Shown one piece after another: positions 28,509 to 34,256 of a DNA stretch of 34,256 nucleotides; the stretch's first letter is position 1; each line of letters opens with the position of its first letter. Below the pieces are notes generated by a model. That model worked only from the letters and a program-made list of their open reading frames with translations. It was not told where the DNA came from and did not search any database. This DNA is from a virus, in IMG/VR virus record IMGVR_UViG_3300037222_000046, positions 1-34,256 of that record. One strand, written 5' to 3'. Position numbers and translations under genes: made by a program.

Positions 28509-29762
28509 ATGTCACTACTCGATGCTTTGACGGGCGGATCGAACGAGAACGCGCAGGGAGACTTAGCCGCTGCCCTCGCCGCGATCCAGGGCGTACAAAC
28601 CCCCACGGCGGCACAGCTACAGTTGAGCCCGCTGGCTCAGTATGAAAGCACCGGGACACTAACCCCGGCTCAGATGGCGGCGGCTCAGGCTGGACCGTCG
28701 GCCTACAACTCGGAGAACCTCTCAAGCGTTCCCATGGCCGCGATGCAACAGGCCCTAGGCTATGATCAGAACATCGCCTCAGCCAACGGGATGACGCCGC
28801 AAGAGCAGGCGGCTATCGCCCAGGCTGAACAGTCGGTCAACGAAAATACGGCAGGCCAGCGCGGGGCCATCGCTCAGAGCTTCGCTGGGATGGGCGTCCC
28901 TCAATCCCTCATCGCGGCGGCTCTGCAAAACGGAACGGTCGGCCAGAACGCTGAGCAGGCATACCAGGACGCGCTACAGGCTCAAGGCTCGGCGGCGAAC
29001 AACGCTCTTACCGCCAACCAGGACGCGGCCTCCACCGCCAGCACCATGTACGGCCAGCAGGCGGGGCAGGCAAACACCGTCGCGGCGGCACAAAATGCCC
29101 TCAATCAGTTCAACGCGGCCAATACCCAGCAGGCCAACGCGGCCAATCAAGCAACTCAGCAGGCGGCGAATACCTACAACACGACGAACGCTCAAACTCT
29201 GGCTAATCAGAACACCCAGGGCCAGCAGACCGTACAAGAGCAGAACCAGGTCCAGGCACCCCTCGAAGCGGCTGGACTTGCTCTACAGAAGGCCAACGCC
29301 GAAGCCGGGGTAGGTGAGAACCAGGCCAACCAACAGACGGCAGTTGGCCAGCAGAACGCGGGGCTTTTCGGCTCACTCCTGGGGGCCGGGGCGACAGTCG
29401 GGGCCGGGGCTCTTTCGGGCGGGAACACATATAACCTCGGTTCAGCGGTTCCGACCGGACACGCCGATGGCGGGGAGATCCCGGAGCCAACCGTCCCGGC
29501 GACGAACTTCAAAGCCGGTGGAATCGTCCCAGGACAAGCCCGCGTGGCGGGGGACTCGCCGTCCAACGACACGGTAAGGGCTAGATTGTCTCCGGGGGAA
29601 GTTGTCCTCCCTCGCTCCGTGACTCAGCACCCGTCACAGCTTGGCAAGTTCCTGGCGAACAAAGCCCCTAGCATGGCGTCGAAGATGGCCCCTGCGGCGG
29701 CTCACCCGTCGGATTTGGCCGCGATGATGCGGGCAATGGCCGCTCTCCGTGGGGAGGCGTGA
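28509..29762 (+). CDS. Ala/Gln-rich internal virion-like protein with LSPGEVVLP domain
   Basis: 417 residues from the ATG at 28509 after AAAGGAA; longer in-frame starts lie within the previous gene. Residues 60-280 are Ala/Gln/Asn repeats (NAANTQQANAANQATQQAAN). A Gly-rich hinge (LFGSLLGAGATVGAGALSGG) follows, then the conserved phage motif GGIVPGQARVAGDSPSNDTV with ARLSPGEVVLPRSV. That last motif is common in tape-measure-like and internal proteins of phages. The hinge could insert in a membrane during ejection. The role is inferred. Confidence 0.7.
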   Translation: MSLLDALTGGSNENAQGDLAAALAAIQGVQTPTAAQLQLSPLAQYESTGTLTPAQMAAAQAGPSAYNSENLSSVPMAAMQQALGYDQNIASANGMTPQEQAAIAQAEQSVNENTAGQRGAIAQSFAGMGVPQSLIAAALQNGTVGQNAEQAYQDALQAQGSAANNALTANQDAASTASTMYGQQAGQANTVAAAQNALNQFNAANTQQANAANQATQQAANTYNTTNAQTLANQNTQGQQTVQEQNQVQAPLEAAGLALQKANAEAGVGENQANQQTAVGQQNAGLFGSLLGAGATVGAGALSGGNTYNLGSAVPTGHADGGEIPEPTVPATNFKAGGIVPGQARVAGDSPSNDTVRARLSPGEVVLPRSVTQHPSQLGKFLANKAPSMASKMAPAAAHPSDLAAMMRAMAALRGEA

Positions 29763-29763
29763 T

Positions 29764-30846
29764 ATGGCTCTGACCTCGAAGCAAAAGGAATCCTTGCATG
29801 AGCATTTCCGTAACCGGGAATTGTACGACCCTTCCAAGGTGGCGCATCAAGAGGTTTCGACCTTCCTTCCCAAGACCATGGGGCACTCCAAGGATGATGA
29901 TGAATTGTGCGAAGGCGGCGACGTTAAAGGCTACGACGAAGGCGGCTCCGTCACTGGCGATGATTTCACCGTAGACGGCGGGGCCTCTGACACCGCCAAG
30001 GATAACGGCAACCCCCTGACGCTGGCGACCGACGGAGATCAAGGTGCAGTAGCGGCCCTCGTCAACAAGATGGGTCCTCCGCAGATTCCTCCGCAACTGC
30101 CTCCCGCAGCCCCTCCAATCCCCTCGACGATGCCCGCCACGCCTTCGCAGGCTGGCCCTGAGCCCATGGACCCCGAAGAGGAGCAAGCCGCTAACGCCGC
30201 CCTCCTCGCGGCTAATGATGGCTCTTCGCCTCAGCAGAAGAACCACGCAGGACTCGCTCCCGACCAATACGACCAGCTCGTCGCGGCCCTCTCCAAAGGC
30301 CCGAGCGGCGGTCAAATCGCGGCCTCTGGACTTGGAGCCTTGGCCGACGGGATCATGCAGGGAGTCGCTCGGGCTGGAAATCCCGGCTTCCAAAAGGGCA
30401 TAGACGAACGCGCCCAACAGCAGAAGCAGAACCTCATCAACGCGCTTCGGGAGAAGTACGAAGCCGGATTCAAGGGCCAGGAACTCGGCATCAATCAGCA
30501 GCGGGCCAATGACGAAAACACGCGGGCGAAGGCGGCTCTAAAGTCGGAAGAAGCCAGGGCGGCGGCAGAGCGGGCCGTCCAACTCTCTGGACAGCAGGCA
30601 GAAACGGCCAGAGCCAAAGCGGCCCTAGGCGTTCAGCAGGGGAAGGACGTTTCCGAGGAAAACAAGAACGTCCTCGACCAGGAAAACAAGGCCGGGACCT
30701 GGCTCGGGAAACTTCAAGGACTCGCGGCCCCCAATCCCGCCCTCGTCGCGCGAGCGCAAGGGAAAGGAGTATCGGCCCCGCAGGTCAAGGTGATCGGCGG
30801 CGTCACTTATCATCAAGTCGGCGGCAAGTGGTACAAGGGGCAATAG
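29764..30846 (+). CDS. internal virion-like protein
   Basis: 360 residues from the ATG at 29764, seven bases after GGGGAGG. Acidic Gly-rich part (CEGGDVKGYDEGGSVTGDDF), a Pro-rich linker near 105-135, a Gly/Ala helical stretch (GGQIAASGLGALADGIMQGV), and a long coiled coil (NENTRAKAALKSEEARAAAE, QQAETARAKAALGVQ) precede a compact tail with GVTYHQVGGKWYKGQ, a small beta motif often found at the end of virion proteins. The modular plan matches internal or ejection proteins of short-tailed phages. Confidence 0.65.
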   Translation: MALTSKQKESLHEHFRNRELYDPSKVAHQEVSTFLPKTMGHSKDDDELCEGGDVKGYDEGGSVTGDDFTVDGGASDTAKDNGNPLTLATDGDQGAVAALVNKMGPPQIPPQLPPAAPPIPSTMPATPSQAGPEPMDPEEEQAANAALLAANDGSSPQQKNHAGLAPDQYDQLVAALSKGPSGGQIAASGLGALADGIMQGVARAGNPGFQKGIDERAQQQKQNLINALREKYEAGFKGQELGINQQRANDENTRAKAALKSEEARAAAERAVQLSGQQAETARAKAALGVQQGKDVSEENKNVLDQENKAGTWLGKLQGLAAPNPALVARAQGKGVSAPQVKVIGGVTYHQVGGKWYKGQ

Positions 30847-30847
30847 C

Positions 30848-32275
30848 ATGGAAGAAGTCACCGACCCCGCCGTTCTGGCGCAGTTAAACTCGGGACCTTC
30901 CCAAGAGGTGACGGACCCGAAATTACTAGACGCCCTCAACTCGACTCAGAGCCCGATGGAAAGCGCAGGCCGCGCATTTGTAAGAAACTTCCCCATGGCC
31001 CAACAGGCGGCGGCGGCTATCGCGCCGATCAACCCACTATCGGATAAATCGAATTACTCCGACGAACTCCAACACCTGTCCGAAGCCGCCGAGCAGGGGA
31101 AAGAGCAGAACCCGATTTCATACGGGGCCGGCGCCGTCGCTGGGAGTCTTGCGCCGATGGCTATCCCCGTCGCAGGAGAAGCCCTGGGACTCGCTGGACC
31201 CGCTCTAGAGGCCGCTGGCGGGGCTGGCGTGGCAGGCGGGGCTCTTACCGGGGCAACGCAGGCCGTCTCTGACACGAACCTCGTCAAGAATCCAGGGCAG
31301 GCCGCAGGGCAGGCCGCTCTCGGGGCTGGGGTCGGCGGGATCATCGGGAAAATCGGCAATGGTATTCGGGCCATCGCTCCGAGTGAGGATGCTTTAGGCG
31401 CAAGCATGACCGGGACCGGCCTTGGATTTAACGCCAGAGGGGCGCAAAGGCTTATGTCTGGCGCGAATCCAGAGGCCGATGTAGCCACCCTCGGAAAGTG
31501 GGCCAATACCACGATGACGCCAGAGGGGAAGGCTCTCGCGGAATATGTCAGGCCCGGAGAAAAGCTCAAAGCCCTCGGAGACATTCACGACGCTGCCGGG
31601 AAGGAAATCGGGGCCGTCCTCGACAAGGTTGCGCCGGGGGCCTCGCTTCCGAAAGCGACCCTCACGAAAGACCTCTATCCTTTGGCCGATGAACTGGAAA
31701 CGCTGGCCCCCAAGGAACACTCAGACGTAATGGGCGTCATCAACAAAATAAACAAACTGAGCGACCAGGGCAGACTTGACCTCCCGGCCCTCAACAAGAT
31801 CAAGAGCTTCGTCGGGGCTGCGTCCGCTGACAATCCGACCATGCAGAGGGTCTATGGGGCTCTCTCAGATAGCGTCAACAACGTCATCGACGAATACGGC
31901 AGAGTGATTGGCGATCCGGCAGATCGCGCCGCCTTCGACGCGGCCAGGACGAACTACCGCAATTCCTCGCAACTGCTCCCGATTCTGAGGAAGGCAGAAG
32001 GCCGGGAAATCGCGCAGGGGCCTCTCGGCAACTCCGGTCTACTCGGCATGATAGGCGGGGCCGGGGCTCTCGCGGCAGGCCATCCCGTCGGAGCCGCCGC
32101 TACCATGGCGGGCTCAGCCGTCGGGCGTCCGATTGTCAACACCATCGGCAGAAGCGCGATGCTTCGCGCCGTCCCAAACGCCGGGGCAATCGCCGGGGCA
32201 GGGCGCGGGCTTAATCAGGCGGCTCAGACCGAACTCGAAAACTTCTTAGCGTCTAAATTCGGCAAAAAGGAATGA
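30848..32275 (+). CDS. Gly/Ala-rich ejection-like protein
   Basis: 475 residues. Residues 90-170 are an unusually hydrophobic Gly/Ala tract (AGAVAGSLAPMAIPVAGEAL, GGAGVAGGALTGATQAVSD, GAGVGGIIGKIGNG) and a second lies at 395-430, so membrane insertion is likely. The middle (LPALNKIKSFVGAASADNPT) is helical. The N-terminus repeats EVTDPAVLAQLNSG and EVTDPKLLDALNST, a tandem 'peptidase-like' motif seen in phage ejection proteins. It ends in a Lys-rich tail. It would be expelled into the host envelope to conduct DNA; this is inferred from composition and position. Confidence 0.65.
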   Translation: MEEVTDPAVLAQLNSGPSQEVTDPKLLDALNSTQSPMESAGRAFVRNFPMAQQAAAAIAPINPLSDKSNYSDELQHLSEAAEQGKEQNPISYGAGAVAGSLAPMAIPVAGEALGLAGPALEAAGGAGVAGGALTGATQAVSDTNLVKNPGQAAGQAALGAGVGGIIGKIGNGIRAIAPSEDALGASMTGTGLGFNARGAQRLMSGANPEADVATLGKWANTTMTPEGKALAEYVRPGEKLKALGDIHDAAGKEIGAVLDKVAPGASLPKATLTKDLYPLADELETLAPKEHSDVMGVINKINKLSDQGRLDLPALNKIKSFVGAASADNPTMQRVYGALSDSVNNVIDEYGRVIGDPADRAAFDAARTNYRNSSQLLPILRKAEGREIAQGPLGNSGLLGMIGGAGALAAGHPVGAAATMAGSAVGRPIVNTIGRSAMLRAVPNAGAIAGAGRGLNQAAQTELENFLASKFGKKE

Positions 32276-32277
32276 CC

Positions 32278-32472
32278 ATGGGGAAAGGATCAGAGGCTTT
32301 CGTGAGGGATGCCGTGATAGCGGCCGTCGTCGCTTTCGTCGGGGCTATCGCCTTGAAATACAACGACATCCCCGCCCGCGTCTCCGTCGTCGAATCAGAA
32401 ATAAACGGAGTGCAGGACACAGCCAAGAGCATGGATCACAAGATCGACATTCTTCTTGCGAGGACGAAATGA
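32278..32472 (+). CDS. small membrane protein, holin-like
   Basis: I chose ATG at 32278 since AAGGA is six bases upstream; the ATG at 32272 would be only one base from it. The 64-residue product has one hydrophobic segment (AVIAAVVAFVGAIALKY) followed by a short charged coiled coil (VVESEINGVQDTAKSMDHKI). This is the plan of haemolysin XhlA-like and other small holin or antiholin proteins. It starts the lysis cassette and its stop overlaps the next ATG. Confidence 0.6.
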   Translation: MGKGSEAFVRDAVIAAVVAFVGAIALKYNDIPARVSVVESEINGVQDTAKSMDHKIDILLARTK

Positions 32473-32927
32473 GCCCTATCGACATCCTGAAAACGTCTTG
32501 TGCCGAAGCCCTAGCTAATCCGGCGTTCGCGCCTAATCAGCCGACCGTCGGGGAGACGCATTGCAACGAGGCCGCTATGTTCATCGCGCAAGCCATGGGG
32601 TGCGGCGAACTGCAAGGGCTTATGGCCGACCAGCAGTACGCGAAAATGCTTGCCAACGTCGGCGGGCATTGGGCGAAAGTGACGGGCGCAGAAGCCTCGC
32701 AACACGCCATTGCCGGGGGGCTTGCGTTCGCGGCGGCATCGTCTGGGATGCTAGGGGAAACTCACGGGCATATTTGCGTCATCGAGCCTGAGCCCATGCG
32801 ATTCAGCGGGAGCCTAAATAAGCTTGTGCCGGAAGTCTGCAATGTCGGACGCGCAAATGCCGATGAGAAGGAAAGCGAAGCGTTCCCCGTTTCGATGGGG
32901 GAGCCGGACTACTTCACCTGGGGGTAA
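32469..32927 (+). CDS. putative endolysin, cysteine-peptidase fold (TxCN type)
   Basis: A 152-residue protein. THCNEAAMFIAQAMG (residues 30-44) places C32 at the start of a helix, and HGHICVIEPE (99-108) supplies the His on a strand. This Cys/His arrangement fits NlpC/P60- or CHAP-like peptidoglycan amidases, in which a 'TxCN' motif is known among phage endolysins. WAKVTGAEASQHAIAGGLAF lies between, as expected. It is flanked by membrane proteins, which supports a lysis role. It has no signal peptide or cell-wall-binding domain. Confidence 0.6.
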   Translation: MSPIDILKTSCAEALANPAFAPNQPTVGETHCNEAAMFIAQAMGCGELQGLMADQQYAKMLANVGGHWAKVTGAEASQHAIAGGLAFAAASSGMLGETHGHICVIEPEPMRFSGSLNKLVPEVCNVGRANADEKESEAFPVSMGEPDYFTWG

Positions 32928-32928
32928 T

Positions 32929-33141
32929 ATGGACATCATCAACAAGCTCGTTCTCGATCACGTTCTCGCCAGCCATGGGGTCGTCGTCTTGATTACCTTG
33001 TGTCTCGCCAAGCTCGACGCCGTGATCTTGTTCGCGCTCCGGTTTTTCAGCGCGGATACGATCAATGCGGAACTGGACCGACTCGACCGGGCCGCGAAAG
33101 CTCGGGTTTCGGCAGACGCGGCGCAACCTCCAAAGCCTTAG
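32929..33141 (+). CDS. small membrane protein of lysis cassette
   Basis: 70 residues from the ATG at 32929 after GGGGG and the upstream TAA. LASHGVVVLITLCLAKLDAVILFALRFF forms one or two hydrophobic helices, followed by a charged helix (AELDRLDRAAKARVSADAA) that ends in PKP. It could be the holin or a spanin-like subunit. Its 3' end overlaps, on the opposite strand, the end of the Cys-rich gene at 33062-33343. Confidence 0.6.
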   Translation: MDIINKLVLDHVLASHGVVVLITLCLAKLDAVILFALRFFSADTINAELDRLDRAAKARVSADAAQPPKP

Positions 33142-33343
33142 CAATCCGTCGGTCAATCGCCTTTGACACCGGCTTGGGCGGCTCTTGAAGGAAGCAACGC
33201 CTGGACTTTTCCTTGCTGAGTGCGGCCATCTTGCGGAGGCGTTCGCGGGCTTGGCATTTCGTGCGGCATAAGTGGGCACACGCTCCGCAGTAATCGCAGA
33301 CCGATAAGAGGCGATCCGCGCAACACTCCAAGCAAATCGCCAT
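33062..33343 (-). CDS. Cys-rich zinc-cluster protein (minus strand)
   Basis: 93 residues, read right to left from the ATG at 33343. Eight cysteines lie in the first 30 residues (ICLECCADRLLSVCDYCGAC followed by AHLCRTKC), in a cluster like a binuclear zinc or FYVE/RING-type site. The C-terminal half is basic and Pro-rich. Its ATG overlaps the TAA of the small gene upstream on the same strand (TAATG), and 80 bp at its 3' end overlap the plus-strand lysis gene. A promoter lies upstream of the pair. The function is unknown; a regulatory or anti-host role is possible. Confidence 0.55.
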   Translation of the reverse strand: MAICLECCADRLLSVCDYCGACAHLCRTKCQARERLRKMAALSKEKSRRCFLQEPPKPVSKAIDRRIAKALEVAPRLPKPELSRPGRVGPVPH

Positions 33344-33441
33344 TATTCAGCGTGGGCCCAGCCGCACGAAACGCAGAACGGGATATCCTTGTCTGCTCTT
33401 TCGTAGTTCGCGCAAGGTTCGGCGGCTCTGTCTCTTTCCAT
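33343..33441 (-). CDS. 32-residue Cys-rich protein (minus strand, leaderless)
   Basis: ATG at 33441 reading left. The peptide has C10 and a CVSC pair at 23-26 followed by GWAHAE, resembling short phage zinc-knuckle proteins ('PFCVNCGW'). A consensus promoter on the minus strand places +1 within a base of the ATG. There is no Shine-Dalgarno. It is coupled to the gene at 33343 by TAATG. The frame continues upstream to 33693 but not with a sensible start. Confidence 0.5.
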   Translation of the reverse strand: MERDRAAEPCANYERADKDIPFCVSCGWAHAE

Positions 33442-33448
33442 GACGGAT

Positions 33449-33477
33449 ATTGTAATTTTGTGACGCCGGATTGTCAA
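33449..33477 (-). promoter_or_regulatory. consensus minus-strand promoter
   Basis: On the minus strand TTGACA (33477-33472), 17-bp spacer and TACAAT (33454-33449), then seven bases to the ATG at 33441. It is divergent from the promoter at 33528 and separated from it by the palindromic region 33486-33523. Confidence 0.7.
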
Positions 33478-33485
33478 TCCTCCGC

Positions 33486-33523
33486 GCCGATTTCGGCTGT
33501 TTTCTCGACGAGAAACAAAACAG
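33486..33523. promoter_or_regulatory. nested palindromes between divergent promoters (candidate operators)
   Basis: GCCGA-TT-TCGGC at 33486-33497 abuts CTGTTTT (33497-33503) ... AAAACAG (33517-33523), which brackets the near-perfect TTTCTCG-A-CGAGAAA (33501-33515). The block ends five bases before the -35 box at 33528. It could bind a dimeric regulator that controls both directions, or form a bidirectional terminator-like hairpin. Confidence 0.55.
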
Positions 33524-33527
33524 GCCC

Positions 33528-33556
33528 TTGACAAGCGGTTAACCATCTGATATATT
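33528..33556 (+). promoter_or_regulatory. strong sigma70-type promoter, module B
   Basis: TTGACA at 33528-33533, exactly 17 bp, TATATT at 33551-33556. Six bases later is an ATG (33563) that directly precedes a 12-bp inverted repeat, as in module A at 4298. It is the likely main early promoter for the operon running through the window junction. Confidence 0.82.
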
Positions 33557-33562
33557 TCTAGC

Positions 33563-33652
33563 ATGATCCCGGCAAAGGACAAAAGGCAAAGCAACTCTGG
33601 CGGCTCGCGCTCTCCTCTCTTTGCCGGGATAGAGCGTGGGCCGTCTTGTTTT
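33563..33652 (+). ncRNA. structured RNA module B (12-bp stem with conserved tail)
   Basis: ATCCCGGCAAAG (33566-33577) pairs perfectly with CTTTGCCGGGAT (33619-33630), loop 41 nt, starting three bases after the predicted +1. The tail TGGGCCGTC (33637-33645) and TTGTTTT (33646-33652) match those of module A while the stems differ completely, so the architecture rather than the stem sequence is conserved. It would form the 5' leader of the gene at 33671. Confidence 0.6.
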
Positions 33653-33670
33653 AAGGCAAAGGAGACTAAC

Positions 33671-34018
33671 ATGAAAACCAAAACTACGCACACGCCGGGG
33701 CCGTGGCAGTTCGGAGGGTTCGGCGCGATTTACGGACCCGGTACGACGCCGAACGTTCTACCCAATTCGCTCCCGACGGCTACGCACATCGCTACTGCCG
33801 AACAGGGAACGGGACTCACTCAGGTCCACTCGAAAGAGGAACGACGGGCGAATTGCCTTCTCATCGCCGCCGCGCCCGATATGTACGATGCCCTGCGATG
33901 GGCGCATGATGGATTCATCCGCGCTCTTGGCGATTGCGGACTGACTGGAAAGGAAATAGACGGACACGCTACCATCGTGGCGATGCGGGCGGCGATTTCT
34001 AAAGCGGATGGCAAGTAA
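33671..34018 (+). CDS. conserved HTPGPW-type phage protein
   Basis: 115 residues from the ATG at 33671, which has AAAGGAG nine bases upstream. The protein has the diagnostic opening HTPGPW and a later ANCLLIAAAPDMYDALRW, matching the very common phage family with 'HTPGPW ... NARLIAAAPELLEAL' whose function is unknown. An in-frame leaderless start at 33563 would add 36 residues encoded by the hairpin module; that extension is not typical of the family. It is the first gene of the early operon. Confidence 0.8.
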   Translation: MKTKTTHTPGPWQFGGFGAIYGPGTTPNVLPNSLPTATHIATAEQGTGLTQVHSKEERRANCLLIAAAPDMYDALRWAHDGFIRALGDCGLTGKEIDGHATIVAMRAAISKADGK

Positions 34019-34041
34019 CCATGGAATCTAAGGGGGACTCA

Positions 34042-34256
34042 GTGGAAAATGTATTCGAAGGCGACTTAACGACGAAGGCAGGAGAGGTTTATCCGTACAC
34101 GAAGATAACAGGCACCCTCTACATCAGCGCGGACGCGAAGCTCCCGGTGCTGACGAGCGTGGGCGGCTCCCTCTACATCAGCGCGGACGCGAAGCTCCCG
34201 GTGCTGACGAGCGTGGGCGGCTCCCTCGACATCAGAGCGGACGCGAAGCTCCCGGT
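34042..34256 (+). CDS. 18-residue-repeat protein (5' part; continues at base 1)
   Basis: I chose GTG at 34042 because AGGGGG (34031-34036) is five bases upstream; the in-frame ATG at 34021 has no good Shine-Dalgarno. The N-terminus ENVFEGDLTTKAGEVYPYTK leads straight into 18-residue repeats, and the frame is open to the window end. It joins in frame to bases 1-690 when the ends are overlapped. The total product, with the repeats visible here, is about 260 residues or longer, depending on the true repeat number. Confidence 0.85.
   Translation, partial: MENVFEGDLTTKAGEVYPYTKITGTLYISADAKLPVLTSVGGSLYISADAKLPVLTSVGGSLDIRADAKLP
34117..34256 (+). repeat. 54-bp coding tandem repeat array (right end)
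   Basis: Two full units (34117-34170, 34171-34224) identical to units 1-2 at the left end, then 32 bases of a third unit that encodes DIRADAKLP. The corresponding left-end bases (124-155) differ at two positions, so the end copies are not a simple exact redundancy. Confidence 0.92.

Overview
The window is an essentially complete genome of a tailed bacteriophage of about 34 kb, almost entirely coded on the plus strand, with tightly packed genes and many ATGA/GTGA stop-start overlaps. It contains terminase, portal, scaffold-like, major capsid, connector and nozzle-like genes, but no tail tube, sheath or tape-measure gene. That points to short-tailed (podovirus-like) architecture. No integrase, DNA polymerase, primase, RNA polymerase or recognisable repressor was seen. 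The first 123 bases recur at 34102-34224, and a repeat gene truncated at the right end (34042 to end) continues in frame at the left end (1-690). The molecule is therefore circular or terminally redundant, and was cut inside a 54-bp coding repeat array that the assembly did not fully resolve. The host is unknown. GC-rich codon use and sigma70-type promoters show only an ordinary bacterial host. A weak stylistic resemblance of the fibre-like proteins to Elusimicrobiota surface proteins is speculation.

Layout: (1) 33.5 kb through the junction to 4.3 kb is the early region: a regulated divergent promoter region, an HTPGPW-type protein, the 18-residue-repeat protein, small coiled-coil and helix-turn-helix proteins, then a YqaJ-type exonuclease and RecT pair for single-strand annealing recombination. 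(2) 4.3-8.0 kb holds a strong promoter with a 12-bp hairpin, an atypical tRNA-like element, an Ala/Tyr/Asp-repeat protein, two long structured non-coding stretches (5104-5396 and 6294-6550), a beta-class DNA methyltransferase and a NinG/HNH-like protein. (3) 8.0-11.4 kb is a cassette of small accessory genes: ribbon-helix-helix, lipoprotein, Lar-like, zinc-ribbon and coiled-coil proteins. They are joined by recurring short linkers that carry ribosome binding sites. (4) 11.4-32.3 kb is the morphogenesis region: small and large terminase, portal, four beta-rich fibre-like proteins (three with Sec signal peptides), scaffold, capsid, connector, nozzle and Ala/Gln-rich internal proteins. (5) 32.3-33.1 kb is a lysis cassette with two membrane proteins around a cysteine-peptidase-like endolysin. 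A two-gene minus-strand unit of Cys-rich proteins (33062-33441) converges on it.

The most unusual signals are as follows. Two sequence-related modules (4298-4419 and 33528-33652) each consist of a consensus promoter, an ATG at the predicted +1, a perfect 12-bp stem and a conserved TGGGC..GTC..TTGTTTT tail. Two structural genes appear to start at ATC behind good Shine-Dalgarno sequences. Several promoters place +1 on the start codon (leaderless mRNAs). A leader with mutually exclusive hairpins precedes the methyltransferase. A cluster of signal-peptide-bearing fibre-like proteins lies between portal and scaffold.
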